Shown here piece by piece: positions 1 through 5,004 of a stretch of DNA of 5,636 nt (the stretch's first letter is position 1; every line of letters begins with the position of its first letter). Under the pieces are notes generated by a model. That model was not told the DNA's origin, did no database searches, and worked only from the letters and a program-made list of their open reading frames with translations. The stretch is from Candidatus Nitrosopolaris rasttigaisensis (GTDB taxonomy: Archaea > Thermoproteota > Nitrososphaeria > Nitrososphaerales > Nitrososphaeraceae), in assembly GCA_933226995.1 (NCBI GenBank), contig CAKOFP010000025.1:1-5636 (forward strand), given 5' to 3'. Both the position numbers and the translations under genes were made by a program.

Positions 1-103
1 TTTCACACTTAAACGGCTTTTCGAATTCCATAAGAAACCGCTCCCTTTTTTCTTGTGGTGTTTCAATGATACCGTCAGACTTTGCTTCAGCTGTTTTTAT
101 CAT
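1..103 (-). CDS. Unidentified protein, N-terminal fragment (gene runs off the left edge)
   Basis: The minus-strand reading frame opens with ATG at 103-101 and stays open to the window edge, giving 34 residues (MIKTAEAKSDG... ending ...FEKPFKCE). The visible part is charged and hydrophilic, with no signal peptide or membrane helix. The last residues (KPFKCE) resemble the lead-in to a zinc-binding motif, but only one cysteine is visible, so this is only a hint. A TTG two codons upstream (108-106) is an alternative start. I prefer the ATG because an AT-rich TATA-like tract lies about 20-25 bases before it, as expected for a leaderless archaeal transcript. I do not recognise the family, and the rest of the gene is outside the window. 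Confidence 0.55.
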   Translation of the reverse strand, partial: MIKTAEAKSDGIIETPQEKRERFLMEFEKPFKCE

Positions 104-116
104 AGCCAATTACGAT

Positions 117-131
117 AAAAAAATATTTTTT
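117..131 (-). promoter_or_regulatory. Putative TATA-box promoter for the leftmost gene
   Basis: Read on the minus strand, the tract AAAAAATATTTTTT is centred about 22 bases upstream of the ATG at 103. That is close to the spacing for an archaeal TATA box driving a leaderless or nearly leaderless mRNA. There is no Shine-Dalgarno sequence between it and the start. Confidence 0.45.
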
Positions 132-311
132 GGCTTATTTACCTTAAGTAAGATACTTACGTTAAAATCATTAAATTTAGATCGTAATTACATATTCTGG
201 CCATAACGATGGATTCACAAGCTTTTTTTGAAATGGTTCTTTTCCAACCTAATTGATGCCTTTGCTCTCCTGTGATGGACCTTTGGAGTGTCCAGCACCG
301 CACACAAGAGA

Positions 312-410
312 ATGACCGATGTCGTTTCTTCCGAGTTTATGTCTTGGAGAATTGTACTGTATACCATTTTCATATTTGCCATTTTGTGTATTTTTTGTAA
401 TTTTTATTAA
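312..410 (+). CDS. Possible 32-aa single-helix membrane peptide
   Basis: The frame runs from ATG 312 to TAA 408-410 and encodes about ten polar residues (MTDVVSSEF...) followed by one strongly hydrophobic helix (residues ~12-30, rich in I, F, L and C). A hydrophilic head and one membrane segment is the usual form of a membrane micropeptide. However, T-rich DNA produces such peptides by chance, no clear TATA box sits 25-30 bases upstream, and I know no homologue. The same frame is open back to base 276, with a GTG at 288 as an alternative start. Treat as speculative. Confidence 0.15.
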   Translation: MTDVVSSEFMSWRIVLYTIFIFAILCIFCNFY

Positions 411-501
411 GTTTCTGCATATTTTACGGTTTTGTGCTTCAGAATATTCAAAAAGTTTTAAAAATCAATACCAAATTATGACTGGCAGCAGAACAGAAAA
501 C

Positions 502-512
502 ACTAAAATACC
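502..512 (+). promoter_or_regulatory. Putative TATA box for the Lrp-like gene
   Basis: The sequence ACTAAAATACC is centred about 29 bases before ATG 536. No Shine-Dalgarno motif lies between them, so a leaderless transcript starting near 533-536 fits. A second AT-rich tract (TTTTAAAAATC, about 456-466) is too far away for a leaderless start. Confidence 0.4.
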
Positions 513-535
513 AAATCACTGCAGAGTCTGCCATA

Positions 536-790
536 ATGCCTACTGCATATATATTAGTAAACTGCACTCTCGGATCCGAAGAAAAGATTATCGCCGAAAT
601 TTCAAAATTACCAGATATCAAGGAGGTAAGAGGAACTTACGGCGTTCATGATGTCTTCGTGAAGGTAAAATCAGATAACACAGAAGCGATGAATCATACT
701 ATTACGAACAAGATTAGAAAAATACCAGGAATAACCTCAACCGTAACTCTGGTAGTTATCGACGAGCAAGGTGGAAAAGAGAGCGCTTAA
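536..790 (+). CDS. Stand-alone Lrp/AsnC effector-binding (RAM) domain protein
   Basis: This 84-residue protein matches the C-terminal ligand-binding half of Lrp/AsnC regulators (AsnC_trans_reg/RAM fold). It begins with the first beta strand (AYILVNC, residues 4-10), then a helix (EEKIIAEISKL), then strand-turn-strand with the characteristic G-x-x-D turn (GVHDVFVKV, residues 36-44), a second helix, and a final strand (STVTLVVI). There is no helix-turn-helix, so it cannot bind DNA alone. Proteins of this kind are known in archaea and bacteria as small-molecule (often amino-acid) sensors that assemble into dimers and higher oligomers and may pair with full-length Lrp proteins. The start at 536 gives a full RAM domain with no extra residues. 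The gene ends 2 bases from the convergent membrane-protein gene. The ligand and partner cannot be read from the sequence. Confidence 0.9.
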   Translation: MPTAYILVNCTLGSEEKIIAEISKLPDIKEVRGTYGVHDVFVKVKSDNTEAMNHTITNKIRKIPGITSTVTLVVIDEQGGKESA

Positions 791-792
791 TT

Positions 793-999
793 TTACTTTG
801 CTGGTTGTTTCTTTTTATCTTCTTCCTTTATCCTCTTTATCTCATAGATAATTAGAGCAGTAGTCGACAGAGCTACCGCCCAGCCAATCGATCCTATTAT
901 AAGATAGGCGGAATAGAGAGGGATTAATAGGGAAATAGCAGCAGTTACTGCCCCTAGCCACCATATGATGATTAATGTCTGAAGGCTAATTCGAATCAT
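793..999 (-). CDS. Small two-helix membrane protein, function unknown
   Basis: This 68-residue minus-strand protein has two predicted membrane helices, about residues 5-27 (IIIWWLGAVTAAISLL core) and 31-53 (AYLIIGSIGWAVAL core). They are joined by a very short turn and followed by a strongly basic tail (IKRIKEEDKKKQPAK). The positive-inside rule puts the tail, and probably the N-terminus, in the cytoplasm. Its ATG lies 9 bases after the stop of the zinc-ribbon-like gene, so the two are probably cotranscribed. The purine-rich GGAAGAA just before the start could act as a weak ribosome-binding site, which an internal operon gene would need. Its stop lies 2 bases from the stop of the RAM-domain gene. 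I do not recognise a family. Confidence 0.75.
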   Translation of the reverse strand: MIRISLQTLIIIWWLGAVTAAISLLIPLYSAYLIIGSIGWAVALSTTALIIYEIKRIKEEDKKKQPAK

Positions 1000-1008
1000 A
1001 TTTCTTCC

Positions 1009-1167
1009 TTAGCCTCTCATATCCTCGTCAAAGCCTTTGATGTACCTTAAGGTTTTTCCACATTTGGAACATTTATTGTACTCATTAAAATCGAAATCAT
1101 TGTACGTTCTAAAGGAAAATGAGTCCTCATGACTGCAAAATACTCTACGGATTGCCCTTATAACCAT
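1009..1167 (-). CDS. Small zinc-ribbon-like protein (52 aa)
   Basis: The minus-strand frame from ATG 1167-1165 to TAA 1011-1009 encodes 52 residues. It carries a C-x-H pair (Cys11, His13) and a C-x2-C knuckle (Cys33, Cys36, in NKCSKCGKTL). Together these are a plausible CHCC zinc site of the small zinc-ribbon type, in which R-x-F-C-x-H near the N-terminus folds onto a CxxCGK knuckle. The N-terminus is basic (MVIRAIRRVF), and the stretch between the pairs is aromatic and acidic. No enzyme motif is present, so nucleic-acid or protein binding is the natural guess. It lies 9 bases upstream of the two-helix membrane protein gene and probably forms an operon with it. The start is the first ATG in the frame. 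An AT-rich tract 26-36 bases upstream fits a leaderless promoter. Confidence 0.7.
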   Translation of the reverse strand: MVIRAIRRVFCSHEDSFSFRTYNDFDFNEYNKCSKCGKTLRYIKGFDEDMRG

Positions 1168-1192
1168 CTCAGCATCTCTAGGTATAGAAGGG

Positions 1193-1213
1193 ATTCTTTA
1201 TTCTTTATTCTTT
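1193..1213. repeat. Three tandem copies of a 7-base unit (ATTCTTT)
   Basis: The 7-base unit ATTCTTT is repeated three times without interruption between the tRNA 3' end and the zinc-ribbon gene. On the minus strand the left part reads AATAAAGAAT, about 26-36 bases before ATG 1167. The repeat may therefore overlap that gene's TATA element, and its copy number could affect the promoter. Confidence 0.8.
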
Positions 1214-1237
1214 CAAAGCCACCCTGTTAGGTAAGTA

Positions 1238-1335
1238 TGCCGCCGGTGAGATTTGAGCTCACGACAGCTCGGTCTTCAGCTTCACTCCTGAGTGTGTTTC
1301 AGGTCGAGTGCTCTCCCAGGCTGAGCTACGACGGC
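1238..1335 (-). tRNA. tRNA-Phe (anticodon GAA), intron-containing
   Basis: Read on the minus strand from 1335. The acceptor stem GCCGTCG pairs with CGGCGGC (one G-U) and is followed by discriminator A73. The D stem GCTC/GAGC encloses a loop with G18-G19, and G15 can pair with C48. The T stem is GTGAG/CTCAC. Read without splicing, the anticodon arm does not close. Removing 24 nt between positions 30 and 31 gives stem CTCGG/CCGAG with loop CTGAAGA and anticodon GAA (bases 1277-1275), hence tRNA-Phe. Mature length is 74 nt plus CCA, which is not encoded. The T loop reads CTCAAAT, with C instead of the usual T at position 54 (base 1257). A TATA box lies about 26-35 bases upstream of the 5' end. 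Confidence 0.96.
1281..1304 (-). other. Non-canonical tRNA intron (24 nt, position 30/31) with bulge-helix-bulge motif
   Basis: A complete archaeal splicing motif can be drawn. The central 4-bp helix is CACT (exon 1) with AGTG (intron). The two 3-nt bulges, CGA and AAG, lie on opposite strands. The inner 5-bp stem CCTGA/TCAGG is closed by a 7-nt loop. The outer helix has only two pairs (AG/CT), i.e. a relaxed form. Cutting each bulge after its second base (CG^A and AA^G) removes exactly the 24 nt needed to restore a perfect anticodon stem. The usual archaeal site is 37/38. Site 30/31 lies in the 5' strand of the anticodon stem, so folding depends on splicing by the heteromeric-type EndA endonuclease that handles relaxed motifs. 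Confidence 0.92.
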
Positions 1336-1337
1336 AC

Positions 1338-1358
1338 TTGTTTAACATAGTTAAACAA
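1338..1358. repeat. Perfect 9-bp inverted repeat just upstream of tRNA-Phe
   Basis: TTGTTTAAC, a 3-base spacer ATA, then GTTAAACAA form a perfect dyad. It begins 3 bases before the tRNA 5' end and ends just before the TATA box, so it covers the expected transcription start. It could be an operator, a leader hairpin that affects 5' processing, or chance. The AT-rich arms make a strong RNA stem less likely. Confidence 0.75.
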
Positions 1359-1360
1359 AT

Positions 1361-1370
1361 CCTATATAAT
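1361..1370 (-). promoter_or_regulatory. TATA box of the tRNA-Phe gene
   Basis: On the minus strand the sequence reads ATTATATAGG, a good archaeal TATA box, 26-35 bases upstream of the tRNA 5' nucleotide at 1335. This predicts a very short 5' leader, or none. Confidence 0.65.
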
Positions 1371-1483
1371 TGATACTTGTAGTCATGCTTGCCCCCCCGT
1401 TCCTTGCCAATCCAAACCTACCTTTGAACTGGAGTGGTATGTCATATCTGCCTCATCCGTTCCAAAGTGAGAGTTAGGCATTA

Positions 1484-1505
1484 TATTGAGAGTGTATTGA
1501 GAGTG
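1484..1505. repeat. Tandem duplication of an 11-base unit
   Basis: TATTGAGAGTG occurs twice back to back, without mismatch, about 40-60 bases upstream of the broken flavin reductase gene. It looks like a simple slippage duplication in non-coding DNA. Confidence 0.8.
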
Positions 1506-1545
1506 CTAAAATGTTCGATTGATAGTAAACAGCAACAATAGCAAA

Positions 1546-2504
1546 ATGCTTCCAGAATCAGCGAAAATGGAAAATGTTCATAGATTTTCTTGCCACTGAA
1601 GTTGCTCTAATTACTACGAACAGCTCAAAATATGGTCCTAATGCGATGGCATTCGAATGGACCATGCAGATTGCATATGATCCAATATTAATTGCTATCT
1701 TCATACATGAGTCTCTTGGAATATTCAAGAGACAAATGGGTTTGCAGTAAATATGGCCTAAGAACAACAATCTGAACTTGTAAACATAGCTGGTGGATAT
1801 TCTGGAATAGAAATTCAAATACGTTTGATACATATCCTTCAAAATATATTGACGTTCCAATGATCAAAAACTGTACTGCAAATTCAGAATGTAAAGTTAA
1901 GGCAATTCAGACATTTGCGGATCATATCAGGGTCCGTCGGTGAGGTGGTAAGAGCAACATTTGATGAAAAGGAATTGCCTTTGATATATACGCGTGGCAG
2001 CTACAGGAGGCTTTCAGATCAGCGGAGGAAGAAAAAGAATTGTAGTAAGTCATTCACACTTTGTAGAATTCAAAACAATGTCAAAGGGTCAGTTTATTTT
2101 AAAAGCAGCAGTGGCCATCATTCGTGATGAAAATAATAAACTGCTCCGCATTACCGACCAATCATTTCGCAACTTTTTGATGCTTCCTATGGTAGGTGTA
2201 AAAAGAGGATCAAACTACGCAGATACACTCCATAAGTATTTAGAAACTATAGGAATAATTACAGAAATCGAGAGTATCTTGGGAATTGAAAGGATTATTC
2301 TAATGTCCAATTATCCAGATGGCCAGACGGATGATGAAAAAGAAAGCAAAAGCAGTAGGGAATTAAGGGCCAATTTTATTAGCTTAAGTTGTAAAATGAA
2401 GTCTATGAATGAAGAAAATGGCTTGACAAAGCTCCAAGGAACACTTTGTTAAGAACCTTAGTGAACAACAGGACAAGATAATGTTTACCGCAATCAGACA
2501 ATAA
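1546..2504 (+). pseudogene. Flavin reductase-like (FMN-binding split barrel) + Nudix-like fusion, multiply frameshifted
   Basis: Pieces in all three plus-strand frames join into one protein of about 318 residues. It starts at ATG 1546 (MLPESAKMENVHRF). After a frame change near 1590 comes the flavin reductase strand ATEVALITTNSSKYGPNAM with EWTMQIAYDP. After a change near 1712 comes NIQETNGFAVNMA, then an in-frame TAA (1759-1761) and EQQSELVNIAGGYSG. Further changes lie near 1822, 1930 and 2015. The pieces there carry KYIDVPMIKNC, GEVVRATFDEKELPLIYTRG and SGGRKRIVV. From about 2095 a Nudix-like domain follows (AAVAIIRDENNKLLRI). A last change near 2430 recovers a tail ending at TAA 2502-2504. 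Intact relatives would be cytoplasmic FMN-binding reductases. The Nudix box is degenerate: LP-x-x-GVKRGSNYADTLHKYLETIGI lacks the paired catalytic glutamates. Six frame changes and a stop make function impossible unless the assembly is wrong. Confidence 0.9.
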
Positions 2505-2653
2505 GATATCTTCTCATATCAGCAATTGTCCGCAAGAACAAGTATGAAACCAATACTCTCATTATGATCTCTTCATGTATACTTACTAATTCATTCGGAT
2601 GCGCACACCTAAATTATTGCTTCTCAATAACATGTGGCTACAGAATAGCAAAA

Positions 2654-2665
2654 TAGATATACTTA
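2654..2665 (+). promoter_or_regulatory. Putative TATA box for the SIMPL-domain gene
   Basis: TAGATATACTTA is centred about 28 bases before ATG 2688, with no Shine-Dalgarno site between. This fits a leaderless mRNA. The preceding bases 2505-2687 show no gene on either strand. Confidence 0.5.
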
Positions 2666-2687
2666 TCCTATCATTTAATGAATCTGC

Positions 2688-3566
2688 ATGGCATCATCAT
2701 CGTCAACTTGTACGAATAATAATAGGAGGCTCGGAGCCCCTACTTATGCTAGTTGTATTCTAGGTGCAGCGGGCACATTGTCATTATTGTCGATTGTTTA
2801 TTTACTATTAATCGTTACCAACAGCAGTAATGGTGATGCGTATGCTCAACAATATAATGCACCATCACAACCTACTACTCATTCCTCTCTAATCCAAAAA
2901 ACCACCAACAATATCACCAACAATAATAATATTTTGTCTGACGCAGGAACAGCAACAACTAAAGTAAAACCTGATAAAGTTACACTGATTTTAGGAGTAG
3001 AGACGACCAACCAAACTGCAAAAGCAGCATTGAGTACAAATTCAGCTACAATAAACAAAGTTCTCAATGTGTTATTATCAGCAGGTGTTAAGCAAAATGA
3101 AACAAGCACATCTGCATTTAGTATATCTCCAAACTATAACTATTCGCAAGGACGAAACATATTAACAGGATTTACAGTAACTAATTCCATACAAATTGAA
3201 AGCTCAAAGATTAATGACACAGCTAAATGGGTTGATACTGCAATATCTTCTGGAGGAGCTACAAGTATAAACAGTGTTGCTTTTACATTATCAGATAAGA
3301 AGTTACAAGAAGTCAAAAATGGCTTAATAAAACAAGCAATCAATAACGCAAGAAGCAAAGCCGACATAGCAGCTTCTGCTCTAGGATTAAAAGTGCTAGG
3401 AATAAAATCATTGTATCTTAATGAGTTTGAGCAACCCCCTACTCCCCCTCAATCATTCTTACAAAAGCAATCTTTAGCAACGCCAGCTAGTGCTAGCGCA
3501 ACCCCAATCATTTCAGGACAACAAGATGTGTCTGTAAGTGTAAGCACTGATTGGTTAATGAAGTAA
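2688..3566 (+). CDS. Exported SIMPL (DUF541) domain protein
   Basis: The 292-residue product has a Sec-type signal: a polar, basic N-region (...NNNRRLGAPTYAS), a hydrophobic core at residues ~24-44 (ILGAAGTLSLLSIVYLLLIV), and an AYA/QQ cleavage site after residue 53. A low-complexity N/T/Q-rich linker (54-86) with NIT sequons follows. The SIMPL domain spans ~87-292. It shows the family pattern: an opening strand with KVKPDKVTLILGVET, a helix with NKVLNVLLSAGV, the T-S-x-F-S-I-S-P-N-Y strand (~142-150), LTGFTVTNSIQIES (~159-172), SSGGATSINSVAFTLSD, a helix of alternating A and K (~213-231, ARSKADIAASALGL), and a final QDVSVSVSTDWL strand. SIMPL proteins are periplasmic or cell-surface and of poorly defined role; oxidative-stress protection and oligomer formation have been reported in bacteria. 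A pseudo-periplasmic or surface location is inferred. The next gene also encodes an exported protein. Confidence 0.9.
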   Translation: MASSSSTCTNNNRRLGAPTYASCILGAAGTLSLLSIVYLLLIVTNSSNGDAYAQQYNAPSQPTTHSSLIQKTTNNITNNNNILSDAGTATTKVKPDKVTLILGVETTNQTAKAALSTNSATINKVLNVLLSAGVKQNETSTSAFSISPNYNYSQGRNILTGFTVTNSIQIESSKINDTAKWVDTAISSGGATSINSVAFTLSDKKLQEVKNGLIKQAINNARSKADIAASALGLKVLGIKSLYLNEFEQPPTPPQSFLQKQSLATPASASATPIISGQQDVSVSVSTDWLMK

Positions 3567-3606
3567 AATATAACAAAATAAGATGAATTAGCTTTAAAAC
3601 GCCCTA

Positions 3607-3666
3607 CTTCGCTGGACATAACAGACCAAAAATATCACACTTTGCTGCGAATACAGCATAGCGAGG
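3607..3666 (+). other. Possible RNA hairpin between the SIMPL and cupin genes
   Basis: An outer 7-bp pairing CTTCGCT (3607-3613) with AGCGAGG (3660-3666, one G-U) encloses a compact hairpin TGCTG-CGAATA-CAGCA (3643-3658). It lies after the SIMPL stop and before the cupin promoter, so it could be a 3' processing or stability element. There is no T-run directly after it. The outer pairing spans a long unpaired segment and may be chance. Confidence 0.25.
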
Positions 3667-3688
3667 CAATTTTCGTCAATTCAGGTAA

Positions 3689-3697
3689 CTTTAATAA
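3689..3697 (+). promoter_or_regulatory. Putative TATA box for the cupin gene
   Basis: CTTTAATAA is centred about 26 bases before the GTG start at 3719. This is the correct spacing for a leaderless transcript beginning at or next to the GTG, and it supports that start choice. Confidence 0.5.
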
Positions 3698-3718
3698 CAT
3701 CCGGAATTACTTTTTAAC

Positions 3719-4972
3719 GTGTCCATATATCCTGAAAATAACTCCGATTCTGATGGGAAAATCTCACGTCGCACTTTTATGAAGTATGTCGGCGCTGCTG
3801 GCGCAATATTCACTTTATCTTCTCTGGTACCATTCAATAAAGCCTTTGCTGCTGGAACAAATAATACAAATGCCACTAAAAACACGAATACCACAAGTAG
3901 TAGTCAAACAAGTCCTCCAAAACAAATGGGTTCACCTCATACATTTAATCTGGCTGCTACCACCCCGCAATTATCCAATGCCGGTGGAAGTAGAACTTTT
4001 GCAAACGCTGATAACTTTCCAATTCTCAATGGCTGGGCAATGTCACCATATCTACTGCGTCTTGAGAAGGGTGGTGTACGTGAGCCTCATTGGCATCCTA
4101 ATGCTGCCGAATTAAGCTATTGCATCAGTGGCAGAGCAACAATGACTATATTTCTTGGTAGTCCTAACCTTGTTCATGATACATTTACTATAGATCCTGG
4201 AGAAATAGTTTTTGTTCCCCAGGGTTATTTACACGAATTTAACAATATTAGTAATGAAGAGGCGAAATTTGTTCTTGTATTCAATAACGAACGCCCTCAA
4301 ACCATGGGCATTTCAGGAGCGGTTGGTTCCATGCCTAATCGTGTTATGAATGCAACATTTGGAATTAAACCACCTAGTACGTTTTTTAATGGATTCAACA
4401 AAAACTCCCCTAACGATATCGTAATAGGGTCCAAACCAGCTAACACAGTAGAACCTGCTTCTATGACAAAAATCCCCAGCAGTTACAAACTTAATCTAGA
4501 AGGCATTCCTCCGCAAATTCAAACTGCTGGAGGTACAGTTGCTCTAGGAAATATTAGTAATTTTCCCATACTTAGTGGGTTGGCATGTTACTCACTAATT
4601 TTGAAGCCCAATGGTATCAGAGAACCGCACTGGCATCCTAATGCTGCTGAATTGGATTATGTCCTTGGAGGAAGAGCACGAATGATAGTATTAAGTCCTG
4701 GTGGTAGTGTAGACACGTTTGAGGTTGGGCCAGGTGAAGTTGTTTTCATTCCTCCAGCATTTTTTCACTATATAGAAAATCCTGATAGCGTCAATAATAT
4801 GCACATGGCAATTTTCATTGGTAATGGGAGCCCACAAGACATAGGTATTTCAGGAGGACTTAGTGCAAATTCAAACGAAGTATTAGGAGCTTCCTTTGAT
4901 TTGCCTCCTACATACTTTAATAATCTTCCTAGAGTTGAACGGGATCTTTTTGTAGTATCAGGAGGAGGATAA
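3719..4972 (+). CDS. Tat-exported bicupin, oxalate decarboxylase-like
   Basis: The 417-residue protein has a twin-arginine signal (ISRRTFMKYVG, residues 15-25, then a hydrophobic stretch and AFA/AG near 44) and an N/T-rich linker. Two cupin domains follow. Each carries the full metal motif: R121-E-P-H124-W-H126-x4-E131 with G-x5-P-x-G-x2-H172-x3-N, and R301-E-P-H304-W-H306-x4-E311 with H350. In oxalate decarboxylases these three His and one Glu bind manganese and the preceding Arg holds substrate. The segment REPHWHPNAAEL is identical in both halves. The bacterial enzyme's SENS lid with its catalytic Glu is not evident; the matching region reads RPQTMGIS and SPQDIGIS. The substrate may therefore differ, or the reaction may be an oxidase. 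Tat export suits a cofactor loaded in the cytoplasm. The GTG start is favoured because the next in-frame ATG lies inside the Tat motif. A tatA-like gene follows 32 bases downstream. Confidence 0.9.
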   Translation: MSIYPENNSDSDGKISRRTFMKYVGAAGAIFTLSSLVPFNKAFAAGTNNTNATKNTNTTSSSQTSPPKQMGSPHTFNLAATTPQLSNAGGSRTFANADNFPILNGWAMSPYLLRLEKGGVREPHWHPNAAELSYCISGRATMTIFLGSPNLVHDTFTIDPGEIVFVPQGYLHEFNNISNEEAKFVLVFNNERPQTMGISGAVGSMPNRVMNATFGIKPPSTFFNGFNKNSPNDIVIGSKPANTVEPASMTKIPSSYKLNLEGIPPQIQTAGGTVALGNISNFPILSGLACYSLILKPNGIREPHWHPNAAELDYVLGGRARMIVLSPGGSVDTFEVGPGEVVFIPPAFFHYIENPDSVNNMHMAIFIGNGSPQDIGISGGLSANSNEVLGASFDLPPTYFNNLPRVERDLFVVSGGG

Positions 4973-5004
4973 CCCGGGATCAAAATATTATCTATAATCT
5001 ATAA

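Larger units (their letters stand above)
104..535. other. Intergenic stretch without a convincing gene
   Basis: This 430-base stretch separates two divergent genes. It contains the promoter of the left gene and, near its right end, the promoter of the Lrp-like gene. Several short frames are open: a 32-residue hydrophobic ORF on the plus strand (listed separately), a 55-residue ORF on the minus strand (382-215), and a start-less minus-strand frame ending at 249. None has a recognisable domain. They overlap one another, which argues that most are chance ORFs. Confidence 0.6.

Noticed and set aside
215..382. 55-residue minus-strand ORF (MANMKMVYSTILQD...)
   Set aside because: No recognisable domain, no promoter, and it overlaps other equally open short frames. 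Chance is the simplest explanation.
249..455. Minus-strand open frame ending ...CGAGHSKGPSQESKGIN
   Set aside because: About 68 open codons but no ATG, and no family match. The only internal start candidate is a late GTG that would leave a fragment.
319..651. 110-residue plus-strand ORF overlapping the RAM-domain gene
   Set aside because: It starts in low-complexity T-rich DNA, has no domain, and its second half is an out-of-frame reading of the well-supported RAM-domain gene.
965..984. C/D-box-like TGATGA...CTGA inside the small membrane protein gene
   Set aside because: The boxes lie too close together, the site is within a good coding sequence, and no second box pair follows.
1275..1303. 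Reading the tRNA unspliced, with TGA or GAA in the first CCTGAAA as the anticodon
   Set aside because: It leaves C at position 33 and an unpaired anticodon stem, and would need a long variable arm for Ser. The 30/31 intron solves every mismatch.
1558..1860. 100-residue minus-strand ORF opposite the flavin reductase pseudogene
   Set aside because: It is the antisense shadow of a region whose plus strand clearly encodes flavin reductase fragments.
3691..3894. Minus-strand ORF over the cupin signal peptide, and the similar antisense ORFs at 2879-3109, 3140-3367 and 4768-4983
   Set aside because: All are antisense shadows of the SIMPL and cupin genes, whose domains are unambiguous.
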